From Haliclystus octoradiatus (lineage: Eukaryota; Cnidaria; Staurozoa; Stauromedusae; Haliclystidae), in assembly GCA_916610825.1 (NCBI GenBank), contig OU744453.1, forward strand, positions 2,052,724 through 2,116,723: a stretch of DNA of 64,000 nt, in the 5' to 3' direction. The notes beneath the pieces are model-generated. The model had not been told where the DNA came from and did not search any database. It was given only the letters and a program-made list of their open reading frames with translations. The position numbers and the translations under genes are program-made. Numbering within the stretch: position 1 is the stretch's first letter; every line of letters starts with the position of its first letter. Shown here piece by piece: positions 46,235-60,400 of this stretch.

Positions 46235-48498
46235 AATGCTGGAATTGCCACACTGGTAGCTTATCTAGATGGTAATAATGCTGCGTTCCTTGACGCTCAC
46301 CGTTCAAACTACATCTATCACGAGCCGTTCTCAAATTTGCTCTGAATCTTGCGTGGGCAAAGATGGCGTCAGTATCCCCGTTCGAAGTGCTGCATTTTGG
46401 GATAGAAAACACACAGGGAGACCAGACAAAAACACGATCGTTGTCAAGGGAATAATCGAATATGAAAGCGATTCATTTTTGATTGTTACTCCAATAAATA
46501 ATGGGCGGACGGTTTAACTATGCTAATGAACAGGATATACAAAGGAACAACTAGGATGCCCTTCACCTAATTTTGATCGCTCTCCTGGGAATTAGAAATT
46601 GTCGGATACTTTGTTTGAGGCCTTTGAGGAAGTCAGTTCCAATTTTAGAAAAACTGCATATAGAAATCGGCAAGGATACATTACACTTGAAACTTAGAAG
46701 TCTAATATCATGATAAACGATTTGAGCAAAACGTAGTAAATATATGCAGTTAAGCTTCACATTACATTACAATACTATACTTATAATTGTGATTAAATAT
46801 ATAATTTATGCGTATTTTGCAATTTCCAACAACATCCACTATATATAGCTAAATAATTTCATAATTTCAAGAGTCATGCCAGGTACGAGTGGCGGAAAAT
46901 TGAAGTCCAACAAAAATACCACCAAAAGGGAGATATATTTTGTACTTCGCAGTTTAACTTATTTGCGTTTCATTCGACACGCCCTTCACGCGCTCCAATC
47001 GTATTCAGATTGGCCGATTCATAATGCTATTTATTATTTATTACAAAAGACAAGTCTACAGTAACTCAGAGATCTGCGCAGACAGTACGTAGCTCTCTGA
47101 GTTTGTAGACATAGCTTTGTCTTGTAATAGCATCCAATCAGACCATCTGTTTAAACATATATTGAGTACGATGAATGTACAAAATACAGAATTATTCATT
47201 GCACAAGAATAAAATTCCAATCAGCATTTCGGAAATTTATGTTTCCAATAGTAAATATCCCACGTCCGTATTTTAAGCAGCCGGAAGCGCCTCGTAAACA
47301 TTTAAATCATAAATACTTCAATACAGGTTCTATTGTGTTTAATAAAATATCTTTTCATTGATTTATTTTATAAAATCGTGTAAATTTATTGAAATAGGCC
47401 CAATTAAGATACATTAATATTTCCAAATATTTACAAAATATAATACTGTAATAAGAAAGAGAGATTGTCTCACGCTAGTTCAATAGACTATCTATCTTCA
47501 GATACTTCACCTCAAAGATCATTCTAGAAAGATAATAAAGAAATACGATGTATATGCTGTTTCAAACAAAAATAAATCTAACTACTGTATAGGTGGCACC
47601 ATGATTTTCCAGACTTGGAGGGACATTTACGGGAGACGATTGAAGAAGAACCAACAATTTCCCTGACAGACAATCAAAATTTGCTTCCCCAGCGAAGGGA
47701 CAGTATATCCCCCGCATCTCTGATGCAATCCCTGAATCTAAATATCTAATCTCAATCCCAATCAAAGCAATGTTAGAACAAGATGTTGAATATTTGTCGT
47801 AAGGTTTTGTAAAATGTAGGCTATATGAAAAACCAAAAGGTAGATCTCTTTACAGATTGCAATTTTATTTTGCAAATCAAAACTAATTCCGAAGTGTACA
47901 CGAAAACGGCGCAATGTCGACAACTACAAATATATAGTTGCTCATATAAAATATATAAAATATCGATATAGAATATAAAATATATAATATATATAGCTTA
48001 TCGGAACGATAATACCGTTGTGCACACATTCAACGTGTTGATTTTGCTTAATTAGTGTTATTCTTGCAATACCGATACAAAGAAAACTTTTGTATTTGCG
48101 GCATTTTCGTAAGTACAATTCCTCCCACAAAGATCTCGACCCAAAACTCAAAATACGCTTAATCTTTAATTTCCTAGCAGAGTAGTGGGGTTTAAAGAAT
48201 GTTCACGGAAGTGATAACTTAAGGTATATATCAAATAAAATCCGAATACTTCCTCACCCTAGCATGCGCAGTTTCCTTGAAAGATAGAGGTTAAATTGTA
48301 GTAATTTGAATCAAAAACACATTGGGTTTTTTATCGATAATTTTACGTCACGCGAATTCCTAGTACACAACGAGTTCTACAATAGTAAGTAACAGCAATG
48401 TAAACTCGCATTTGGAATCCAATAATTAAAGGCTATCTTCTGCAATAAAGTTTAATTGAATATAAGTACCTGTTCATAACTCATCATTATAAAACTAT
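46235..48498. other. Intergenic: Y-box 5' flank and EXOSC10 3' flank
   Basis: 2.3 kb between two minus-strand genes. It contains an imperfect palindrome at about 47005-47150 (separate entry). No other gene is seen; ORFs here lack motifs. Confidence 0.5.
47005..47150. repeat. Imperfect palindrome
   Basis: The core TATTACAAAAGACAAGTCTA pairs with TAGACATAGCTTTGTCTTG on the right side, and the AACTCAGAGA arms meet around ATCTGCGCAGA. Outer segments CAGATTGG/CCAATCAG extend the symmetry with an indel. Probably a small foldback insertion; no duplication is identified. Confidence 0.6.
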
Positions 48499-51400
48499 CT
48501 ACTTCTTCTTGAATGTCATTGTTTTATTTCCAAATTTAGATCGAACTCGAGACGAGCGAGAAGCATTCTGCAAATTAATAATTACAATACAGTAGATGTA
48601 TTACAATACAGTATTTTTATGTCATTTGTGAGATCTTAGAACTTAGATGAGATTTAAGACAGGTTTCACTAGATATAACCGACCTTATCCTTCTTTTGAG
48701 ATTGCGCATTCATTTCTTCAGCAGCACGATCCACTGTCTTCTTTGAAGCTAAAATTTGGAATGCAGATTATGTATTTTTAATAGTAATTTAAGTTTTATT
48801 TACATTTTATGAGATAGGTATTACATTGAATTTTACTTTTTTTTTCGAATGTTCCCATGCTGTTAAATCGACTAGTCGATTCAAACGGAAAGATAGTTAT
48901 CAATGTGTTGACATTGTACTTCAATATAAAAATTGTTGTCTTTAAATTATAAATAGTTAAATAGTTGTTTTAGTTAAATTTATTTACGATCATTTTCTCA
49001 TCAATGTTCAGGTAAAGTCAAGAATGAGTTAACATTAAGGGAGAGGGGAGTTTACACATCAGATATCAGATTATAGCCCTGATGATTTGCCATTTGAGCA
49101 AATCCCGACATATATGACTTACTTGTAAATCTTTTGAGGTCGTTGTCAGAATAGTCAAATGATACAAAATCTGTTGGATTCTTCACCGCTTTTTCATACG
49201 TAACAATGTCTTGTACAGGTGATTGTTTTGCTTGCTAAAGAAATAGAAGAATACATTAAGAGATAGAAATAGGCATAAAATGCTACACAATTTATTTGTT
49301 CCCGAGGGTTTGAAAAAATCCGTCAACATGGCAACTAGGTTTCCATAAGGCCGGTTAAAATTTTGAAGAAAGTTGGTAGATTTTAACTTTTTTCTTCGAA
49401 TTATAGAAGTGACATCACTGTAGAAAAAAGAGAGTTGCTTCAAACGTATGTACTCTAACGACTCTCTGAATTCTTCATCAAAACGTATGAAAGTAGTATC
49501 TTTAGAATCACTGTGTTTTGATTAATATTTTTATGGCTGTTACATTATGAATTTTTATTTTTCGTATCAAAACAAAATGTATCTGTTAATTTTGTAATCT
49601 TTGCGGCTTTTCGTCCTAACTTGCCATTGTTAGCGAGGGATCTCCCTAAGTGTAATATAAGTTGCAGAAATAAATACATCCTCCATGTGTACGATACAGG
49701 GGCTAATACGATATTCCTATTCTCTCATTGCAGCTCAAGTTTCTTGCAGGTGATAATTCCCTTGCAAAGAATAGTTCTTGAGTTAATGAATGTGAAATGG
49801 TCTAAAAGTTCATGAACTTTTAAGTAATTTCATGTTCATGAACCAGTTCATGAACCGGTTCATAAACTGCTTGTGACTGTTCATGAACTGTTTGTGATTG
49901 TTAATGAACCAACAAAAACTGTTCATGAACTTTTAAGTAATTTCATGTTCATGAACCAGTCCATGAACCGGTTCATAAACTGCTTGTGACTGTTCATGAA
50001 CTGTTTGTGATTGTTAATGAACCAACAAAAACTGTTCATGAACTTGTAAGTAATTTCATGTTCATGAACCAGTCCATGATCCGGTTCATAAACTGCTTGT
50101 GACTGTTCATGAACTGTTTGTGATTGTTAATGAACCAACAAAAACTGTTCATGAACTTTTAAGTAATTTCATGTTCATGAACCAGTCCATGAACCGGTTA
50201 ATAAACTGCTTGTGACTGTTCATGAACTGTTTGTGATTGTTAATGAACCAACAAAAACTGTTCATGAACTTCTAAAGTAATTTCACGTTCATGAACCAGT
50301 CCATGAACCGGTTCATAAACTGCTCGTGACTGTTCATGAACTGTTTGTGATTGTTAATGAACCAACAAAAACTGTTCATGAACTTCTAAAGTAATTTCAC
50401 GTTCATGAACAAAAAAAAAACTGTTCATGAACTTTTAAGTAATTTCATGTTCATGAACCAGTCCATGAACCGGTTCATAAACTGCTTGTGACTGTTCATG
50501 AACTGTTTGTGATTGTTAATGAACCAACAAAAACTGTTCATGAACTTTTAAGTAATTTCATGTTCATGAACCAGTCCATGAACCGGTTCATAAACTGCTT
50601 GTGACTGTTCATGAACTGTTTGTGATTGTTAATGAACCAACAAAAACTGTTCATGAACTTCTAAAGTAATTTCACGTTCATGAACAAAAAAAAAACTGTT
50701 CATGATCTCATACATTGTTTTCAAAGGGGAATTGTCTCAAACAAACCTTTGGGCGAATGCTCGATCCGTCGCCCACATCCTCATCATCATCATCTATGAC
50801 AACAACGTCATCATTAGATTTTTTACGTTTCTTTGAGTTATCTAAAAATCAATAAAGCAGACAATTTGAACAAAAGATCAAAATCAGACGAATGGTTTGT
50901 TTATGTATAAGAGTATGTAACCATGAAAAAAAAACGGTTGAATTCATAATCTGTTCATGAACACCATATAAAGAGTTCACAAACAGTTTGTGAGGTAGTA
51001 CTGTCCACGCACGTTAAATAGATCAGGTTTTATTGACTTTTTCAAAAACTGTTCACAAAATTTTTATGAAAATTGGGCCATTTGAAGTTTATATACTGTT
51101 TTCATAGTATGCATTTTTTTTTTTTTTTTTTTTGCATGTAATCGTTATCCCATAAGCCAAAAGCCTTGTCTCCCTTGAAGTCTTTGACATAGTATTTATA
51201 ACTTAATAATGCATACAGTAGAAACTGTTTATACCGGCTCCTCTAGGGAATGTTTCAAAAGTACATAATGGGCCAATTGTGCCGTCACAGCCAATTATTT
51301 AAAAGAAGAAAGATTCCAAAGTCTACAGTGTAACCTGTATATAACAGCCAGCTACTAGAGGTAGATAAATTGACCATTATAGACAGGTGGCCTTTATATA

Positions 51401-54400
51401 CAGATTTGATTCAATAGAAAATACTATTTTAGACATTGCAAGAGAGACTACTATAGACAGGTGACCAATTTATAAGGTGACCACTATAACAGGTTTGACG
51501 GTAGCAGGAAGATCATTTAATTCAGTACGCTATAAACAGTGATCCGTTATAAAAGGTGATGCTATAAGCAATTTTCACTGTACTTAATACTAAAAGAAGC
51601 AAAATTGACAGGCAGGCTCTACGCGCTTAGAGTCACATGCGTGTTTGTTGTTGGTATTGTTTCTGTGCCTGAAACCATGCTGAAACTGTAACTTGAAGCC
51701 ATACCGAAGCCATGAATGACGCTGATCGTTGAATTTATGCTTAGCTTTATTAAAATTGAGCTTGTAGCGGACATTAGTCGATGTTGCTCCTTTAATATTT
51801 GTATAATCAATAAATAAATTGAGTTGAAAGTAAATTACTTGTTCCTTTGTTCTTATCGTTTACTTCATTCATACTTTCGTTTGTCCATTTCTCAATCACC
51901 TTCAAATAAAAAATGAATGGTAAAAATATCAAAATATCATACTCCAAATCATAATGCTGAGCAGGTAGGCTATCACCATTGCGAAAAACAGTTCAGGAAT
52001 TCATGAACAGTTCATGAACGTCATACAGCTCTAATTTTCACGAACTGTTCACTAAATGTTCTTGAACAGTCCAGGATAGTTTATGAGCTGTTCATAAACA
52101 TAGTTCAAGAAAATTGGGGTCATTTCACGTTCATGAACTCCTGAACTGCTTTTCGCAAGGGAAGAGAGCAACACCCTTGATAGACTCTTTTCTGTATTTG
52201 GCATTTTTTATATGCAGATACATCCTATAAAAAAGTTTTGTATTTCCATCAGAATAACATATTCATCATCAGTCTTGTCTCAATATGGAACCCCTTAAAT
52301 GGGATATTCCTTGTGAAAAAGTTCATGAAGTCATAAACTGTTGGTGACTGTTCACAAACACACAGAATGTTCATCAGCTGTTCATGAAGCCACAGAAAAA
52401 TGTTCATGAACTCTTCATGAACTCATAGAGTTTTTTAAAGAGGTAAAGCCCCGGCCAAATTACTTTTTTATTTCGAAAACATTCATAGGATTTTATCCGA
52501 CAGATTTTTGCGTTTTTTTGCCAACATCTTGAGGGTAGGCAAATGACTTTTATTTCGCAAACATTCATCGGATTTAGTTGAATTATTTTCGTCAACAGTG
52601 GTTGGTATTTTGAGGCTTGAAAAGTTGTCAATCGAGCCTGCCAATCCTGAGTCAAGCTACGTCATTGTTGACCAATCAGAAGATGGTTCATATTTTCAAC
52701 AAAATCATTCGGTCACTTTGCCAACATCGGTAGAGAACAATAAAACTCAATAAAATCCGATGAATGTTGGCGAAATTTTTGAATGTATTCAAAATCCAAA
52801 AAAGTGAAATTCAACATCAGCCAACACAAATCCGAAAAGGTGAGCGTGGTCAAATGACTTTTTACTTCCCCAACAATCATTGCATTTTGTTGACTTTATG
52901 AATCTTGGCGAAATAAAAAGTCATTTGGCTGGGGCTTAAAGCTTACTCATACTTTTTGTGGATCATTAGTGTTGTTCTTGACGGTTGGTAATAGCTGTAA
53001 CAAAAACAAAGTATAAACTTAGATCCAAGTTTACTAGTTACTCAGGCATACAAGTTATTTAACTACTATGATTTCCTGGTCAGTGATATTTTGTAATGTA
53101 ATCTAATGTGGTATATATTTGAGCAAAACAACAAGTTAAAGAAGAATATTATAGTAAATATATTAAATAGATGGCATGCAAAATTTTAAAACGATTGTAT
53201 AGGAGTATGATAACAAACAGTTGATAACAAACAAACAAATAAACGCAAACAAAAACTATGAACTTTATACATCTATGAAATATCATCTCGCTATGATTAC
53301 CTATTTTGCTTTATGAACAGAAAAAGGGGGCAGCTCGGGTGCCAATGTTTTGATAGATTCAAATGTTTCCACTGCAAAATCCTACGTTCTCAATCAACTC
53401 CAACACATGGCATTAGTGTCTGAAAAAAGGTTTACTTTTAACATCAATACGTCAACAGCCAACACTTCCTTAGAATATTTGGTCAGCATTAGTCAATATC
53501 GATCCAACTAGGTCCTATTACAGTAGACCGAACAGCACGTCTGGAGCGGCAGGTTTCTCCGAGCAAGTTGAATTATTTTTGTTTAATTCTATTGTAGACC
53601 TTTCATAAATGCAATTTAAGTTCCATGATTAACAGTCAAACACCTTTGAGGAAATTCATTTTGTGTCTCTGATTCTTTCTCCTCATCCATGGAAGCACAA
53701 TAAAAACTTCAAACATATGAATTAAGAGAACTTTGACCGTAAAAAATAATGTTATGACTATATTGACCTGTTAATCACTGACTAAAGGACCTCGGTCCTT
53801 ATCAGCCGATATTCCCCTCTTCTTCCGCAAAGAGCTGTCAAATATGTAACACTTGTGAATGTTGCTTACCAATTCAAATGGACTGGTCAACTTTGAGCGA
53901 ATCGCTTCCACTTTGCGTAGTCCATCATTGAGTGTTATTTTGGAACGCTAAACAAATATACAAAGAATTTGTCAAATAAACAAGAAAATAAGAAATACAA
54001 ACAATAGCCCTGCGAAAACAGTTCAAGAGTTCATGAACAGTTCATAAACAGTTCATGAACATTAAATGGCTCCAATTTTCCAGAACTGTTCATGAACTGT
54101 TCATGAACTGTTCATGAACTGTTCATGAACTTTTCATGAACCCTCACAGACAGTTCATGAGTTCAGGAAAATTGGAGTCATTTAACGTTCATGAACTGTT
54201 CATGAACTGGTCATGAACTCCTGAACTGTTTTTCGTAGAGGTAGTAATATAGGATTCAGTCGTGAATTTATGAACTTACAGTCTGGCTAGCGGTTGAGAA
54301 AACACTGAGTAGACTAGACGTCACTCTGATCGTAGGACCTGATATACCATACACATCAAACCCACTTTTAGTTGGAGAAATTTCACCTGTGAGATAAATA

Positions 54401-57400
54401 TGATTAATTATTATCATTAATATGTACAGTCTATACAGCGGCCACCTGCCTATAGAGGCCACTCTTGTCTTGCCTAAAATAGTATTTTCTATTGAATCAA
54501 ACCTGTATAAAAAGGCAACCTGTCTATAGTGATCAAGTTATCTACCTCTCGCAACTGGCTGTTATATACAGGTTTCACTGTAGTGGGTAGGATGACATCA
54601 GGGGGTAATCTATAATGTTTCAATTCGGTAAGGGGGAGTGGGTCATACAAAATAGTATGCATACATACAGGGGACAATAGGAACTGAAAAGTATTGGACC
54701 AAGTACATATTTTATCGCCTCTTAGCACTGCTAAACAATTTGACGAGTTCACGAAAGGTTCACAAACTCTTGATGAAAACCTCATAAAGAACAGTTCATG
54801 AACGGATCATGAACTGTTCATGAAAATTGTGCCAATTTTGGTTCATTAACTATTTCCATAGGGGTAAAATATGTCGTATAAATACCTTGTGTTGATGAGC
54901 TTGGTCGGAATGTTGAGATTTGTGTCTTCTGGTGACTTGATTCGCTTTCAGACTACAAGGGAAGGCATTTTAGAGATGTGAACAGGGCTCAAAAAAATGT
55001 TGTGTTCCAGGACAGTCCTGGAATGCTAGCAATATTTCAAAAAGGAGAAATTGTTGTATTAAAGTTTTCAAAAGGGAAAGAAAATATACCCAACCAGCAA
55101 TGTCTTACCTGCATTGCTTGATTAACTTTGGTTGAATTGAAACTACCTTTGATGTTATTTAGAATGCAACGAATACATTGTGAAAAATTGTCCAAATCTA
55201 TCTCGGCCACCGTTGAATAGAAAATAAAAAGTGACGCTGCAAAGCATCTCGTAAGCAAGGCGGCCTTGAAAAAGCCAGACAGAATCAATGCGCAGAGAGG
55301 ACAGTTTCTCTTGATACGTGAATCGAAGGGTAAATTTGAAAAAACAAAGCATGTTAGGTACAACTATGTGTACAATTGTCTATCAAATAATATGCTGTTT
55401 GATTCATTTGGTTTACAACTGCAAACAGACATAGGCCTACACAAAGACATTCACATTTTAACAGGTAAACAAGGAATATTTATAGGTGGAAACAAATTGG
55501 AGAAATAGAAATACAAAAATAACTATGAGGCTTCTCACCTTTTCTGAAATTGGTGTTGAAGGATCACCCTAAAATAAAACAAATAATTAAAAATGATAAT
55601 AATGTTATACAAGTGCATTACCACTCACTCTTTATTTTCTTTAGGGCCACTAAGATGGTGGGGCGAGGGAGTAAACGGAGTAATTGTCACCAGGGAACCA
55701 GGCATTCGATATGATGCGGTAAGGTTTTCTGAGGTCTAAGTGAAGTGGTTACGGGTTGGATTTCGGCATCAGATATAAAAATAGACTGAAAAGACACAGT
55801 TTAGATTTTATAAAAGAAAAGACAGACTGAAATCTGCCAAAAGACTGGACAATTTCATGTCTGCGGCATTCAGGGTGTTGGATTCAATTACCTGGGATGT
55901 TGGCTGGCTTTTCAGGAAGAGAATTTTGTTCTTGTTGTTAAAAAACATTGACTTTATTTTAAATCGTTAATTACAGATAGGCGCGCTTGACACCTGTTTC
56001 ACACTGCATTCAAATGATATTCATTCATATAAAACATAAACACACCACCTGGTATATTAAGAGCCACCCGGTTTGTGGAAAAATGATCAATCCAAAATTC
56101 AAATACAAATCCGTTGTTGTGAATTTTTTAGAATTTGGAGCTATCTGGGCAAGCCTCCCTAATAATGAAAATACACGCTTATAAATACAATAGACAATAA
56201 ACAGTTCACATCTCCACTTACCCGTGCATCTGAAAGCTTGAAGGCTTTCGCTTGTTGTACAAATCGATGAATTTCATTGTGATTTTGTTTCACTAGTGGC
56301 GGAATAGGATTGCAGCAAGCAAGGACTCCCTGTGCATCCCTATTACAAAATAAAAACAATTGGTCGAAAAGCAGTCAATTCCAAACTGTATTGACCGCTC
56401 TCTGTTTTCTTGTTTTTTTTTTTTACGTATGATTAGCTCAGATGGAAGAGCAACCGAATTTCAAATCGGAAAATATTTGATGGACTGTCGTTCAAATCCC
56501 CCTAAGGTCAACTCAGCCTTGACTTTATCTGAAACATCAAATGAGTACCATCTGAGGATGGCGGATGGAATGGTCCAGAGGGAATTGCATTGTGAGTAGC
56601 TGCGACGCATCGTTGCGATTGACAATCGAGGCCTATCTGCCATGAGATCTGTTGAATTTGATCTGCAGTGTCACGGCTGAGATCAACAAAGAGCGTTTAA
56701 AGTCATTGCTCTTAGCGAAAAAAGCGTGGTACGGGTGCTTTTGGTAGGGTGACTTTGTCCACATTACTTATTACGGATTTGATTTCAGTTTTCGAATTTG
56801 TCAAGTTGACTTGATTCCGCCAGATCAAATTAGACTTTGTAAACCAACATGTTCTGAAGTTTTCTCTACAGATTATTGTACTCGTCTTCAACTTAAATTG
56901 CATGTTTTCATTTCTCTTTCACCACAAACTCTATCAGTTAAAACCTTCTTGAGCGGACACAGTACGTGAGGGAGATTTGTTATGACATCATACTCGTACC
57001 GCTATGATTTGCAGAATCGACTTACTTTGGTAGAATTTCAGCTACACGAAACATCATATGATTAGGAAAAACATATCTGCAAATGTGAAGCAATATATGC
57101 GACGTTAAAAAACACAAACCAATGTCGACACATCATGCATAGAGTATTAATAGTGCTAAACCTTTTTTAAAAGTATTTGTAATTTTTATTATTCATGTAC
57201 AGTGAAACCTTATAACGGCCAGCTACAAGAGGTAGATAAATTGACCACTGTAGACAGGTGGCCTTTATACAAAGGTTTGGTTCAATAGAAAATACTATTT
57301 TAGACATTGCAAGAGTGACCACTATAGACAGGTGGCCGCTGTATAGAGGTGACCGTTATAACAGGTTTGACTGTATCCATTTTTATTATACAAAATTAAT

Positions 57401-60400
57401 CAATAAACGGGAAATTTGTTTAAAGGTAGTAAAATTATATTTACATTGATATTTTATTACATATTTTAAAATATTTATAATTATAATTAATTATAATTAT
57501 AATTACATATTTATAATTAAAACTTAAGAAAAAACTAACTATATATCTATATCTATGGCTAATTTACATTTGTAAAAAACAGTTCAGAAGTTCATTAACA
57601 GTTCAAGAACGTTAAATGGCCCCAATTTTCATAAAATATTTTCATGAACTCTTCATGAACTGTTCATGAACTGATGTGTTAGGGTTAGGGGTAACACAAT
57701 TATCTTTTATTTATTAGGTTCTAATTCAATTACTTACCCAGTACTTTCATCTTCTTGTCTAGCCATGTTATCTCTCCATTTGAATAACAACTCGAAACAT
57801 TTGACCTACAACAGATAAAATTACAACATCAAAAATAAAAACTTCAAAGGCACAATATAATCAGAAGTCAAGGACCTTGAAGATAATCTGAAATCTGGAT
57901 AAAATTATGAAAATTCCCTATCTCTGCTCAACTATTGATACAGAATACAGAATATTTGTCCTGGAGTCACAAGGTTAGAATAATTGTCAACATTGTTTAA
58001 CAGTACAATGGTGAATGACTGCTGTGAGACCTTCTGGACTCACTGGGGAAGTCTCCTGACCGTCAGTGTTTGCTGGGCAGGAGCCACTAGGCAAAAACTA
58101 AATGTACAGTAGCTATCAATGTGAAAACCTCAAATCATTTCAATCAATCTAGCATTGATCATATGGATAAAATTACACAGTGGTAAATTATTACATCAGC
58201 ATTGAAATCTGTCAAATTCTATAGCATATTTCGTCACGTATCGTTATCGGATATTGACAAGTGTTGACATACTGATTTTTTTACCTGTTGTGGATTAAAT
58301 CGTCGTTTATATTTCAGATATGTTTTCATATATGAATCAGCAAAGAAACGACTTTTATCAAATATCTGCAAGAGAAAAAAAATATTGATTAGTTTCAGTG
58401 TCCGACAAAAGGTTTAGCGTTCCAGGATCTTGCAGAAAATTGTACATTTTCTTATGAATTTTTTGTTGAGGTTTAGCCTATAAATCAGAAACTTATCAAT
58501 TTCCCCACTTATCTTAGACCATGATAAAGTTTAATAAAGGAAAAATTAGTTTCTCTATAGAAAAATTCCCCTGTAAAATGAGCTCATGGACAATTCATGA
58601 ACATTTCATGAACAGTCACAAAGAGTTCATGAGCACCTCAAGAACGTGAAATTGCCTGAAAGTTCATGAACAGTTCATGAACTTTTGAGAAATTTCACGT
58701 TCATGAGCTTATGAACTTTTTTCTCAGGGGGATTACATACAAACACTTTATTCAGATACAACATCATTTGTCAGCGATAAACAATAATAAACAGCGATCA
58801 AATGTACTAAAGAAAATGAACTTAATTTTTTGATGCGACACACACGATTGTTCCAATAAATGGTCTTGGTATCAAAGAAAAATGTATCTTTTCATTTTAC
58901 AGCCTTTGCGACTATATGTCATAACTTGCTACTGTCGTCAAGAATCTCACAATGGATCTCCTTCCCAGTCTAACTCGGCTCAAATTAAACCCATCAACGC
59001 AAGTAAATCATTGCTAGTACAGTGAAACCTGTATATAACAGCCAGTTACGAGAGAAAGATAAGTTGACCACTAGAGACAGGTTGTCTTTATATACAGGTT
59101 TAATTCAATAAAAAATATCATGTTAGACATTGCCAGAGTGACCACTATAGACAGGTGGCCACTGTATAGAGGTGACTGTTATAACAGGTTTGACTTGATT
59201 TGATAAAGTCTGGAGCACAAACCTTAAGGGTGATATGTTTACTATGATCATAAACCGATTTTAATAGATTCAGAGATTGGTTGCTTCTCTTGATCAGTTC
59301 ATTACGTAAACAATCATAGACGTATAATAAATAATGTGTATCTTCTCTTGCGTACTTAACCATCTCCTCAGGCAATGGTCTAAACGAAAAAACAAAGAAT
59401 CGAAAGAAATAGTAAAAGTATGCAAAACACTGTAGTATCATTTACAGTAGTAGCCTTCATACGCGACGCAGCAAATCAGGCACAGGAACAGTTAACGCAA
59501 TTAAGAAATTAGTCTGAGAGAATGGATTTTGATAATTTGACGGTTTGTTTACACAAGGCTAGACTTATCCATTTTGTCTAAATAAAACACTGTAAATATC
59601 CAGTACTTCTTATCAGTTTTTTGTTGAAATCAGTTAAATTTCAGTTTCTTGATCTGATTACATTATATTGATTTTTTATGCAGAAAAGTTCAAATGGAAA
59701 TTCATTATTAAATACGGAAAATTGCATTTTCTAAAAAAGGTTGCAAGTTTGTATACTTTCGAAAACAGCAAGGACAAAATTTGTAAAAATGCGGGGGAAA
59801 GGGGTTGCAAAATTTCCAGTATGCAAGCTGCAGGAAAGGGTTGATAATCTGAAAGCGTATAGCTGCGTATATAGGGAATGGATGTCAAATACTAGAACAT
59901 TTACTGAGAATTTACTTAATGGACGGCTCTCTATGGGCAAGGCATGCTATGGTACCACTCTAACAAATATAGTAAATGCAATAAAAAATCAAAATACACC
60001 TTACCTAATTCTCCAGTCAGCTAATTGAAACTGTTTGTCAGCGTTCACATTACAATATTGATCTAACAAATAACTAAGTGAGAAACGAGGTAAATGCAGC
60101 ATTCTACTAGCCTGACCAGTATCAAACATATTGACAATATATAAACCAAAATCTCGTTGTAGCCATTCAATATCACTATCTGAGCCATGCAGAACCTGAG
60201 AAACAAAAATAAATCAAAACATATTTCACAGAAACATTTTAACATAAAAAAGATAGCTGCTTCAAACGTATGTACAATGATAACTCTCCAAATTTTCTAT
60301 GAAAATGTTTGAGAATGTTTTGATCTAGCGGAATGTTATATTTGGTTTGCTGTTTTCATGTTTGCTGTTGTGTTATATTTTCATGTTATATATTATCAAA

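Noticed and set aside
49806..50706. Regular repeats considered as a CRISPR-like array
   Set aside because: Eukaryotic intron context, 113-bp units with no unique spacers, and foldback-element ends.
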